Shown here: positions 9,413-17,888 of the stretch, one piece after another
How positions within the stretch are numbered: position 1 is the first letter of the stretch
How the letters are laid out: each line of letters starts with the position of its first letter
Source: Alphaproteobacteria bacterium
GTDB lineage: Bacteria; Pseudomonadota; Alphaproteobacteria; Micavibrionales; Micavibrionaceae
Length of the DNA stretch: 64,000 bases
NCBI GenBank assembly: GCA_023384135.1
Contig: JAHDXS010000003.1
Span: 625,753-689,752 of the forward strand
Reading direction: 5' to 3'
Made by a program: the position numbers and the translations under genes
The notes under the pieces: generated by a model
Databases searched by the model: none
Told to the model about the DNA's origin: nothing
Seen by the model: only the letters and a program-made list of their open reading frames with translations

Positions 9413-9880
9413 ATGGAAATGAAGCGCACGCGCACGCTCCTGAACGGTATGGTGATCCTCTCCGAGGTCAGCCATGTTTTCTGCTGCGTCCTGCCGACCG
9501 TTTTCAGCATTGTCGGCATCCTCGTCGGCTTGGGCGTCGCCGGCGCCATGCCCCTCTGGCTGGGCGGCCTGCACGAGGCGATGCACGACTGGGAGTTGCC
9601 CGTGATCGCCGCCTCGGGCGTCATTCTCGCGCTCGGCTGGACCCTGCATGTCGTAAGCGAGCGCATGGATTGCCACGACCACGGCTGCCACCACCCGCCC
9701 TGCGAACCGAAGAAGAAAAGCTCGACCACGATCCTCAAGATCGCGACTATTCTGTTCATGGCGAATATTTCGGTTTTCCTGATCTTCCACAAGGGGCTGG
9801 ACCGCATAGGCGTGAGCCACGCGGAGCACCCGGCCCACGAAGAGTCCGAAGAACACGAAGCGCACGATCACGCGCACTAA
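9413..9880 (+). CDS. His/Cys-rich small membrane protein, possible metal handling
   Basis: This 155-residue protein was not assigned to a named family. Three or four hydrophobic segments are seen (about 17-45, 59-80 and 110-125). The first contains a Cys-Cys pair (HVFCCVLP). Between segments two and three lies MDCHDHGCHHPPCEP, dense in His and Cys. The tail is rich in His, Glu and Asp, including a near-terminal HEAHDHAH. These are typical of proteins that bind or move Zn, Cu, Co or Hg. The arrangement loosely recalls MerC/MerT-like proteins, but I see no specific match. The 3' end overlaps the convergent hisI stop by four bases. Confidence 0.65.
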   Translation: MEMKRTRTLLNGMVILSEVSHVFCCVLPTVFSIVGILVGLGVAGAMPLWLGGLHEAMHDWELPVIAASGVILALGWTLHVVSERMDCHDHGCHHPPCEPKKKSSTTILKIATILFMANISVFLIFHKGLDRIGVSHAEHPAHEESEEHEAHDHAH

Positions 9881-10284
9881 TCGTCGGCGAAAACCAGCCT
9901 AGGCTTATCCTTCGGCCCCTTGAGATCGACCGCCCGGTAAAAACAGCTCTCCCGCCCGGTATGGCAAGTACCTTCTGGAGTCTCCGAATCTTCAGGCTTT
10001 ACAACAGTAACGCTGATCAACAAACAATCCTGATCGCAATCCGTACGCATCTCATGCACCTTCTGCACGAACCCGCTGGTCGCCCCCTTGTGCCAGAGCG
10101 CATTGCGGCTGCGCGACCAGTAATGCGCCTCGCCCGTCTCAAGCGTTTTCGCCAGAGCCTGCGCGTTCACATACGCCATCATCAGAACGCGTCCCGTCTC
10201 GTGACACACGGTGATGCACGGCATCAGGCCGTTCGCATCAAAGCGCGGGGTGAACGCCAGACCTTCCTCCATATCCTTGCTCAT
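9877..10284 (-). CDS. hisI: Phosphoribosyl-AMP cyclohydrolase
   Basis: HisI opens the purine ring of phosphoribosyl-AMP, the third step of histidine synthesis. The 135-residue single-domain form lacks the HisE pyrophosphohydrolase domain. Diagnostic motifs are intact: YWSRSRNALWHKGATSG (55-71), the magnesium-binding D82-C-D84-Q-D86 cluster, and zinc cysteines C83, C107 and C114 (CHTGRESCFYR). Its ATG overlaps the gshB stop (ATGA), so it is translated behind gshB. This pairing of a glutathione gene with a histidine gene is not a pathway unit. Confidence 0.95.
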   Translation of the reverse strand: MSKDMEEGLAFTPRFDANGLMPCITVCHETGRVLMMAYVNAQALAKTLETGEAHYWSRSRNALWHKGATSGFVQKVHEMRTDCDQDCLLISVTVVKPEDSETPEGTCHTGRESCFYRAVDLKGPKDKPRLVFADD

Positions 10285-11243
10285 CGCCGCTTGAACTCCT
10301 TCACGCGCTGCTCGAACGCGTCCCAGACCTTTTCCTCAAGGCGCGTATTGTAAAGCTGGTTGTAATCCCGCACGCCCGAGGGGCACGTGACGTTGATCTC
10401 CGTCAAATAGCCGCCGATCACGTCGATCCCGACGAACACCAGCCCGCGCTTCCTCAACTCCGGCCCCAGCGCGTCACAGATTTCCTGCTCCCGCGCGCTA
10501 ATTTTGCTGGCCACCGCCTTGCCGCCGAGATAAAGCCCCGCGCGCACTTCCTGCCCCTGCGGCACCCGGGCGAACCCGCCCGCCGCCACGCCCTCGATGA
10601 ACAGGATGCGCTTGTCGCCCGTGATCTTGATCTCGGGGATATATTTCTGCGCGATGATTGGCTCCTTGTAAAACCGCCCGAACATGCTGATCAGCGAGCC
10701 GATATTGTCGCTCGTCCGGTCCACATGAAAGACCAGCGACCCCCCGTAATCGTACAAAGGCTTGAGAATGATATCCCCGTGCGCCTCGTAAAACGCCCGG
10801 ATCGCCTTCGGATCGGCGGAAATCAGGGTCGGCGGTGCAAATTCCCGGAACCGTGTAACCAGCAGCTTCTCCGGCGCGTTCCGCACGGCGGCGGGGTCGT
10901 TGAGGACCAGCGTATCCCCCTCCAGATGCTCAAGAATATGCGTGGCGGTGATATATTCCATATTAAAAGGCGGGTCCTGCCGCATCAGCACCAGATCGGC
11001 CTCGGTCCGCAGGTCCAGAACACGCTCCTCGCCTAAGGTATAGTAATCCCCCGGCGTTGCCCGCGCCGCGATCGGCCGCGCCCGCGCCAGAATCCGCCCG
11101 TCAAGGTACGAAAGGTCGCAGGGGCGGTAAATATAGAGCTCATGCCCGCGTTTGCAAGCCTCAACCATAAGGCCAAACGTACTGTCGAAATCGTACGCGA
11201 TCCGCTCGATCGGGTCCATCTGCACGGCAACTCTTAAGGGCAT
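10281..11243 (-). CDS. gshB: Glutathione synthetase
   Basis: GshB ligates gamma-glutamylcysteine and glycine with ATP, the last step of glutathione synthesis. The 320-residue protein begins MPLRVAVQMDPIERI, matching the conserved N-terminus (E. coli has VMDPI), so ATG 11243 is chosen over upstream in-frame starts at 11255 and 11273. The ATP-grasp domain is recognisable in DIILKPLYDYGGSLVF and in the C-terminal LVFVGIDVIGGYLTEINVTCPSG, with the metal-binding Glu-x-Asn. hisI follows with a four-base overlap. The gene is divergent from the DEAD-box helicase gene, with 91 bases between starts. Confidence 0.95.
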   Translation of the reverse strand: MPLRVAVQMDPIERIAYDFDSTFGLMVEACKRGHELYIYRPCDLSYLDGRILARARPIAARATPGDYYTLGEERVLDLRTEADLVLMRQDPPFNMEYITATHILEHLEGDTLVLNDPAAVRNAPEKLLVTRFREFAPPTLISADPKAIRAFYEAHGDIILKPLYDYGGSLVFHVDRTSDNIGSLISMFGRFYKEPIIAQKYIPEIKITGDKRILFIEGVAAGGFARVPQGQEVRAGLYLGGKAVASKISAREQEICDALGPELRKRGLVFVGIDVIGGYLTEINVTCPSGVRDYNQLYNTRLEEKVWDAFEQRVKEFKRR

Positions 11244-11334
11244 GAAGCATCTCATATGTTGATTTTCTTGCATTTTTATACTAGCTCTTGGGGCGAAAGA
11301 AAATAATGCAAAAGAAGATAGGGCCGGATAAGGC

Positions 11335-12777
11335 ATGAAATTTGAGGATCTGGGGCTCAGCCCGAACCTGATGAAAGCGATCAAGGATTGCGGGTATGAT
11401 ACGCCCACACCGATCCAGGAACAGGCCATACCCTACATCCTTATGAAGCGTGATGTCGTAGGGCTGGCCCAAACCGGAACCGGCAAAACGGCGGGCTTCA
11501 CCCTGCCGATGATCGAAATGCTGGCCGGGGGCCGGGCGAAGGCGCGGATGCCGCGCTCCCTGATCCTTTCGCCCACGCGCGAACTCGCCGCCCAGATCGC
11601 GGAAAGCTTCGACACATACGGCAAATACTCCAAGCTCTCAAAGGCCCTCCTGATCGGCGGATCGTCCATGGACGACCAGATCCGCATCCTCGAACGTGGC
11701 GTGGACGTGCTGATCGCCACCCCCGGGCGCCTGCTCGACCTGTTCGGGCGCGGCAATATCCTGCTCACTGATATCCGCATCCTCGTGATCGACGAGGCCG
11801 ACCGGATGCTGGATATGGGCTTCATCCCCGACATCGAAAAGATTTGCAGCCTCCTGCCGCCTTTGCGCCAGACGATGCTGTTCTCGGCGACCATGCCCCC
11901 GGAGATCCGCCGCCTGACGACGAAATTTCTGTCCTCGCCCAAGGAGGTCGCTGTCGCGCCGCCCGCAACGACGTCCTCGACGGTCGAAATCTTTCTCGCC
12001 TACGCCGACCCGCGCCGGAAAAAGGAACTCCTGCACGAAATCATGGTCCACGAGAAAATCCGCAACGCCTTTATCTTCTGCAACCGCAAGCGCGACGTGG
12101 ACTTACTGGCTACATGGCTCAAGAAAAAGGGATACGATGCGCTCGCACTGCACGGCGACATGGCGCAATCCCACAGAACCGAAACGCTGGGTAAATTCAA
12201 GGATGGCACCTTGCCTATACTGGTGTGCAGCGACGTGGCCGCGCGGGGTCTGGACGTCGTCAACGTTTCGCATGTCTTTAACTACGACGTGCCCAACAAC
12301 CCCGACGACTTCGTTCACCGCATCGGCCGGACGGGCCGCGCGGGCATGACCGGGCGGGCGTGGACGATCGTCACCAAGGAAGACGAAAAACTGATTCAGG
12401 CCATCGAAAAGAACATCAAGATCAAGATTCAGGTCTCCGATATCGGCTTGGGCGCACACAAACAGGGCGAAACCGGAGATTCCGAAGAGAAATCCGGCGG
12501 GCGCGGGGATTCCGCTTCCCGCTCCGGGCACCGTCCCAAAGCGCGGGGCAGGGGGGCTGAGACCCGCAAAGAGGCCGACCCCGCAATTCGCGAGGAAAAG
12601 CGGGCAGAGTCGCCCAAACCGCCACGGGAATCGAACCATAAACACGGCTCTGAACGCCATATTCCGGCAAAGAAAGCGCACCAGCCACCGCATCGAAAAC
12701 CGCGGGAAGACGATGACTCATCAGGTTCCTCAGGTTTTGGTGACGATATCCCCGCCTTTTTGAGGCCAAAATCATAG
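11335..12777 (+). CDS. DEAD-box ATP-dependent RNA helicase (RhlE-like)
   Basis: This 480-residue helicase probably acts in ribosome assembly or RNA turnover. All core motifs are visible: Q motif (FEDLGLSPNL...PTPIQ), motif I A45-QTGTGKT52, PTRELAAQI, motif II D153-E-A-D156, SAT in LFSATMP, and motif VI HRIGRTGRAG. After residue about 370 there is a long hydrophilic tail rich in Arg, Lys, Ser and Gly, probably disordered RNA-binding sequence as in RhlE proteins. The subfamily label is tentative because tails diverge quickly. Confidence 0.93.
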   Translation: MKFEDLGLSPNLMKAIKDCGYDTPTPIQEQAIPYILMKRDVVGLAQTGTGKTAGFTLPMIEMLAGGRAKARMPRSLILSPTRELAAQIAESFDTYGKYSKLSKALLIGGSSMDDQIRILERGVDVLIATPGRLLDLFGRGNILLTDIRILVIDEADRMLDMGFIPDIEKICSLLPPLRQTMLFSATMPPEIRRLTTKFLSSPKEVAVAPPATTSSTVEIFLAYADPRRKKELLHEIMVHEKIRNAFIFCNRKRDVDLLATWLKKKGYDALALHGDMAQSHRTETLGKFKDGTLPILVCSDVAARGLDVVNVSHVFNYDVPNNPDDFVHRIGRTGRAGMTGRAWTIVTKEDEKLIQAIEKNIKIKIQVSDIGLGAHKQGETGDSEEKSGGRGDSASRSGHRPKARGRGAETRKEADPAIREEKRAESPKPPRESNHKHGSERHIPAKKAHQPPHRKPREDDDSSGSSGFGDDIPAFLRPKS

Positions 12778-12870
12778 CAATTTCGGGGCTAAGCGCTTTA
12801 TCCTCCTTGACTTTCGTCTCCAGTATTTCACTATGGTTAAGATTGAATCACTAAGTACGCGCCCCACTCC

Positions 12871-15147
12871 ATGAAAATGATCCCCGAACAGTATACGCAT
12901 AAAAACAAAGCCAAATCGGCGCGTACCGATCTGGTCCTGCTATCCTGTCTGGCTCTGTCCGTCTCCTGCCTGATGCCGCTCTCCGCGCTTGCCGTCGAGG
13001 GAATAAGCCAGTCACCCGTAGATCTTCAGGCCGACACGCTTGCCCATGACGAGGCGACGCAAACCGTGACCGCATCCGGCAACGTGGTGATGGTGCAGGA
13101 TGGCCGCACTCTGAAGGCCGACAAGGTCACCTACGACCTGGGCAACGACACGGTGACGGCGCACGGCAATGTAGAGTTCACGGATGTGAACGGCGACCGG
13201 CATCTGGCCGACGACGTTAAATTTAACGACTCCATGAAAAACGGTTTTGTCGAAGGCCTGAAAACCTCTCTGAGCGACGGCTCGCGCTTCACCGCCAAGA
13301 CGGGCAAGCACGAGGGCGGCATGACCACCACCATGAAAGACGCCACCTACACCCCGTGTGAGCCGTGTAAAGAAGACCCATCCAAGCCGCCGCTCTGGCA
13401 AATTCGCGCGTCCGAGGTTAAGCACGACAAGGAAGACAAAACCATTTCATACGAAAACGCCCGCTTCGAATGGATGGGCGTGCCTCTGGCCTACCTCCCG
13501 TACTTTGAGCACCCCGACGGAACCGAAAAGCGCAAAAGCGGATTCCTTACGCCCTCGGCGGGATACAAAAGCGACCTCGGCCTGTTCGTTGAAACAAGCT
13601 ATTATTGGTCGATAGCGCCGGAAAAAGATGCCACATTCGGAATAATCGCGATGACCAAACAGGCCCCCGTGGCCACGGGCGAATGGCGCCAGCGATGGGC
13701 TGACGCCGCGCTTGAAATGCAGGGCAGCCTGACCTATTCCGACTACCGCGACCGCGATGACGACGACGAAAGTGAGCGTCAGGACGAGGACGTGCGCGGA
13801 CACATCTTCGCAAACGCGCTCTGGAACATCAATCAGGAATGGCGAGCGGGGACGGAGATCAACCTCTCCTCCGACGATCAGTATCTGCGCCAGTACGATT
13901 TCGAAACCGAGGATGATGACGTGCTGGAAAGCCAGATCTTTCTCGAACGATTCTCCGGCCGGAACTACGCTGTGGGCCGCCTTCTCGCGTTTCAGGATTT
14001 GCGCGTGGATGAAGAAAAGGTCGATCAGCCCGACGTCCTTCCTGAAATTCAGGCCAGCTTCATCGGCGAACCCGGCGCCATGCCGCTCATAGGCGGACGC
14101 TGGAGCCTCGAAGGCTCAGCCCTCGGCCTCCGCCGTGAGGCCGATAGCGGTCAGGACATGAACCGGCTCGGTCTCGGTGTGGGCTGGCAGCGCCGCCTGG
14201 TCACAGATTTTGGTCTGGTCTCCGTTCTGAATGCCAACGCGCGCACGGAAACCTATCACATCTCAGACCGTGACGATCAAAGTGGCGACGGCAGTGAAGC
14301 CCGCGCCTTCGCGTCCTTCGACGCAAAAACAAGCTACCCTGTGGCCCGCAACTTCGGCAATTATCAGGTCGTAATCGAGCCGCTCGCCTCCATAACCCTG
14401 TCTCCCGACATAGATCAGGACGACGGCATCCCCAACGAAGACAGCCAGGACGTCCAGATCGACGCGCTGAACATCTTCGAAGCCAATCGCTTCCCAGGGC
14501 TCGACCGCGTAGAGGACCAGTCTCACGTGACCTACGGGGTGCGAACCGGGCTTTACGCCATGGACGGGAGCTACGGCGATATCTTTCTGGGGCAAAGCCA
14601 GCGTTTGGACGAAGACGACAACCCCTTCGTTCAGGGCTCCGGCCTTGAGGAAGACCAGTCCGACTTCGTAGGGCAGGTTTCCGGGCGGTATAAAAACGAT
14701 TACAGCCTCGACTATCGTTTCCAGCTCAACAACGACGACCTCGCGGCTCAACGCCACGAGGTGGACGCCAGCGCGAACTTCGAGTCCTTTACCATATCGA
14801 CACGATACCTTTTCGCAAAATCCTTGGAGGGAACGGAAATTGAGGAAACCCGTGAGCAAATCGAAAACGGTGCGAGCTATTATATCAACGACCAATGGCG
14901 TGTGCGCGGCACCGCTCGGCATGATTTGGGTGAAGATCCCGGTTTGCGCGATGCAACGGTCGGCGTAGACTACTTTGGACAGTGTTTCACATGGTCCGTA
15001 ACGGGCCGCCGTAATCTGACGGAGGATACCTCCGGAGACAACGGCACCGAAGTGCTCTTCAGAATCGGCCTCAAAAATCTTGGAGAATTCGAGACATCCG
15101 GCCTCAGCCTGTCAGACCGAAAATCGTCATCCGAGGACGATGAGTAA
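12871..15147 (+). CDS. lptD: LPS-assembly outer membrane protein LptD
   Basis: LptD inserts lipopolysaccharide into the outer leaflet together with LptE. The 758-residue protein has a signal peptide after a long basic n-region, with likely cleavage near A41 (PLSALA). The periplasmic OstA/LptA-like beta-jellyroll (about 48-150) contains repeated 'A-x-G-N-V' turns. A Cys pair in TPCEPC follows. The rest, rich in alternating aromatic and charged residues, forms the C-terminal barrel domain (about 210-758). lptD often precedes surA and pdxA, but here it is followed by a transporter. Highly acidic barrel loops (DDDDESERQDED) are notable. No lptE is seen in this window. Confidence 0.9.
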   Translation: MKMIPEQYTHKNKAKSARTDLVLLSCLALSVSCLMPLSALAVEGISQSPVDLQADTLAHDEATQTVTASGNVVMVQDGRTLKADKVTYDLGNDTVTAHGNVEFTDVNGDRHLADDVKFNDSMKNGFVEGLKTSLSDGSRFTAKTGKHEGGMTTTMKDATYTPCEPCKEDPSKPPLWQIRASEVKHDKEDKTISYENARFEWMGVPLAYLPYFEHPDGTEKRKSGFLTPSAGYKSDLGLFVETSYYWSIAPEKDATFGIIAMTKQAPVATGEWRQRWADAALEMQGSLTYSDYRDRDDDDESERQDEDVRGHIFANALWNINQEWRAGTEINLSSDDQYLRQYDFETEDDDVLESQIFLERFSGRNYAVGRLLAFQDLRVDEEKVDQPDVLPEIQASFIGEPGAMPLIGGRWSLEGSALGLRREADSGQDMNRLGLGVGWQRRLVTDFGLVSVLNANARTETYHISDRDDQSGDGSEARAFASFDAKTSYPVARNFGNYQVVIEPLASITLSPDIDQDDGIPNEDSQDVQIDALNIFEANRFPGLDRVEDQSHVTYGVRTGLYAMDGSYGDIFLGQSQRLDEDDNPFVQGSGLEEDQSDFVGQVSGRYKNDYSLDYRFQLNNDDLAAQRHEVDASANFESFTISTRYLFAKSLEGTEIEETREQIENGASYYINDQWRVRGTARHDLGEDPGLRDATVGVDYFGQCFTWSVTGRRNLTEDTSGDNGTEVLFRIGLKNLGEFETSGLSLSDRKSSSEDDE

Positions 15148-15202
15148 ATCGCCCGGACGTAAGAAATAATCAAAAAAAACGGCAACGCAAAAACGGCAGA
15201 GC

Positions 15203-17104
15203 ATGTTAGATTCCGCTATGGGCATGACGATACCGCCTGAGTTTCATATGTGGTTCATGCTGGGTTTGACGGCGTGCGCCGTCTATTCCTTCATGCGTGA
15301 GCGCTTCAGCCTTGAACTGACCTGCCTCGTGCTGATGAGCGTCCTCCTGCTCTACGGTCAGGCTTTTACCTTTGAAGACGCCGATGGCGTAAACCGGATG
15401 AGTGCGAGATACTTGCTTGCGGGCTTTTCGAACCCCTCGCTGATCGCCGTTCTGGCACTTCTGGTTATAGGCCAAAGCTTGATTCAAACGGATTCCCTCC
15501 GTTTCGTGACCACCCGTCTGGTTTCCCCTGAAAAGGGAAGGGCGCTGGCTTCTGTTTTTATAATCATGCTTTTTGTTACGGCGCTCAGCGCCTTCATGAA
15601 CAACACGCCGCTGGTGATTATCGCGATCCCCATCATGAAAAGCCTTATGCAAACGGCGAACATCGACCCGGGCCGCGTTATGATGCCGCTCAGCTTCGCG
15701 GCCATCTTGGGCGGAATGACGACCCTCATCGGTTCATCTACAAATCTTCTGGTTTCCAGCACAATGGTTGAAATGGGCTATCGGCCCCTGGGTTTTTTCG
15801 AGTTCACTTACCCCGCGCTGATCCTTGTGGCCGTGGGAATGGCATACGTGCTGCTCGTCGCGCCCCATATACTGCCTAAAAGGGCGTCGATCAAAGACGA
15901 AATCGTCGGCGACGAAAAGGAGTTCGTGGCCGAACTGGACATCGCAGCCGACAGCAAGCTTGTAGGCTCTGAGTGCATGGATGGAAAATTCGCGTCGCTT
16001 CAGGACATGAACGTCAAACTGATTCAGCGCGGCGGCAGGATCGTTCTGCCGCCATTCGAGGGATTTACAATCAACGCGGGCGATATTCTGATCGTCTCTG
16101 CAACGCGGGAAAGCTTAGGGCGCCTGCTCTCTCAATACCCGGGCTTCCTCCTGTCCGAGGAAGAAAAGGAAATCATGCTCACCGGTCTGGATGAGCAGTC
16201 CGAAACCGCGCTCCAATCGGCCGAAACCCGGGTGCTGGCACAGATCATGATCACCCCGGCCTCGCGCTTTGCCGACATGTCCCTTGAGCAGATGAACTTC
16301 CACAATCAGTTCGGCGCCATTATACTGGGTATCCAAAGACGTGCGCGAGTTGTCCGGCGGCGTCTGGGCCGCATAACACTCGAACCGGGCGATGTCCTCT
16401 TGATTGCTGGAAAAAACAGCGTGATCAACAGCCTTCGCGACAGCCTTGATTTCATCGTGCTTTCCGGCTCTAAGAAAGACCTTCCCGTACCCGGTAAGGC
16501 GCCTGTGGCGTTTGCCGTCTTTATCGCCACGATAACCCTCGCGGCCACGGGCGTTCTATCGATCCCTGTTGCGGCGTTTGCCGGTGCGGCGGCGATGGTC
16601 GCGACCGGGTGTCTGGACATGCAGCAGGCGACCCGCGCGATCGACCGTAAAATCTTCCTGCTTGTCGGATCAATGCTGGCGCTCGGACAGGCATTGCAGG
16701 TGACCGGGGGCGTGGAGTATCTCTCTCAAAGCATACTGGCGTCTCCTCTGGCGTCTTCCCCGCTCTGGACCGCCTCGATTTTATTTATCATCGTTGCGAT
16801 CGCAACGAATGTTCTGACGAACAACGCCTGCGCGATTTTATTCACCCCGGTGGCAGTAGCGCTCGCCGAAAAATTCTCGACCACCCCAGAAATGCATGAA
16901 TATTTGACCACCGTATTTGCCATCACGGTAATTTTTGCAGCCAACTGCTCCTTTGCGTCTCCCCTAGGTTACCAGACGAACTTGCTCGTTATGGGGCCGG
17001 GCCATTATCGGTTCAGGGATTTCATGGTGGCCGGAGCGCCGCTTGTGATTCTGCTCTGGATCACATATATCTTCATAGCGAGCCAGTATTTTGGCTTGTC
17101 GTAG
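15203..17104 (+). CDS. SLC13-type anion permease with two RCK_C (TrkA-C) domains
   Basis: This 633-residue transporter belongs to the divalent anion:sodium symporter/SLC13-like group with an internal regulatory cassette. Two hydrophobic halves (about 10-215 and 430-633) flank two TrkA-C/RCK_C domains (about 244-305 and 330-405), each ending with a 'GDILIVSA/GDVLLIAG' strand. Pore-motif candidates are NNTPLVIIAIPI and GSSTNLLVSS in the first half and TNNACAILFTPVA in the second. Such proteins carry sulfate, dicarboxylates or sulfur compounds; substrate is unknown. ATG 15203 is used, with ATGs at 15218 and 15224 also possible. Confidence 0.88.
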   Translation: MLDSAMGMTIPPEFHMWFMLGLTACAVYSFMRERFSLELTCLVLMSVLLLYGQAFTFEDADGVNRMSARYLLAGFSNPSLIAVLALLVIGQSLIQTDSLRFVTTRLVSPEKGRALASVFIIMLFVTALSAFMNNTPLVIIAIPIMKSLMQTANIDPGRVMMPLSFAAILGGMTTLIGSSTNLLVSSTMVEMGYRPLGFFEFTYPALILVAVGMAYVLLVAPHILPKRASIKDEIVGDEKEFVAELDIAADSKLVGSECMDGKFASLQDMNVKLIQRGGRIVLPPFEGFTINAGDILIVSATRESLGRLLSQYPGFLLSEEEKEIMLTGLDEQSETALQSAETRVLAQIMITPASRFADMSLEQMNFHNQFGAIILGIQRRARVVRRRLGRITLEPGDVLLIAGKNSVINSLRDSLDFIVLSGSKKDLPVPGKAPVAFAVFIATITLAATGVLSIPVAAFAGAAAMVATGCLDMQQATRAIDRKIFLLVGSMLALGQALQVTGGVEYLSQSILASPLASSPLWTASILFIIVAIATNVLTNNACAILFTPVAVALAEKFSTTPEMHEYLTTVFAITVIFAANCSFASPLGYQTNLLVMGPGHYRFRDFMVAGAPLVILLWITYIFIASQYFGLS

Positions 17105-17143
17105 AAATCTCGCGCAAAACCGCCGCTAATACAGACAAAACAT

Positions 17144-17869
17144 ATGGAGTTTGGCCACTACAACCCGAATGAACGATATCGCCGACGCTCGGCGCAGCGC
17201 ACCCTCGCGCTTGTGCGTTTGGTCGTGGTGACGGTCGTTGTGGGGGCGGCATGCTTTCATCTCGGGCGCCTGCAGTCCGAACAGGACATGCGGATTCTAA
17301 AGGAGCAAAAAGGCCAATACGACATTCAGATGGAGCAGATGCAGGACGAGCAGACCCGTCTCAGGGCAGAGGCGCGAACAGCCAATATCAAGCTGCATCA
17401 GGTCCAGGCCAGCTACAATGAGATTTTACCCTCCGGCCCGGCGCAGGAACTCGCGCACCTGCTCAAGCAACAGCTCGAAGGCGGCGTGGACCCCAAACGT
17501 CTAGAGGCGGTGATCCGTTCGGTCAGGCCGCCCCAGAATTGCTCGGAACCCCAGACGCGGCGCTTCGTCGTAATGACCCCGGCCTATAAAGGGCCAGAAA
17601 GTAAAGTGACAACGGCCGGCAAGGAAGTCACGATCAGCGGCAGCGGCGAGTCCGCCAAAAGCTCCAAGGGCAATGCGGAGGCGTGGTTCGACCCGTCAAA
17701 GGGCGTAAAGCTCGTCTTTGTTCTCGCCGACGGCACGAAAGAGGAGAAAGAGGGCCATATGCCGCTCTATCACTCTATCATCATCAAGGACAAGGAATAC
17801 CGCTTCACGATCTCCCAGGGCGAGCAATCCTTCGCCAAGGTCAATTACGACATCTGCGATTATCCGTAA
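17144..17869 (+). CDS. Uncharacterised single-pass protein with coiled coil
   Basis: This 241-residue protein was not recognised. It has a basic N-terminus, one transmembrane helix (about 22-41), then a charged coiled-coil stretch (about 45-92, rich in Gln, Glu and Lys). A soluble domain (about 100-241) with beta-rich composition ends in DICDYP. The layout suggests an inner-membrane-anchored protein whose bulk lies in the periplasm. It follows the SLC13 gene by 39 bases on the same strand and converges with the YdbH-like gene. Confidence 0.7.
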   Translation: MEFGHYNPNERYRRRSAQRTLALVRLVVVTVVVGAACFHLGRLQSEQDMRILKEQKGQYDIQMEQMQDEQTRLRAEARTANIKLHQVQASYNEILPSGPAQELAHLLKQQLEGGVDPKRLEAVIRSVRPPQNCSEPQTRRFVVMTPAYKGPESKVTTAGKEVTISGSGESAKSSKGNAEAWFDPSKGVKLVFVLADGTKEEKEGHMPLYHSIIIKDKEYRFTISQGEQSFAKVNYDICDYP

Positions 17870-17888
17870 CAATATCCGATAAACGCGC

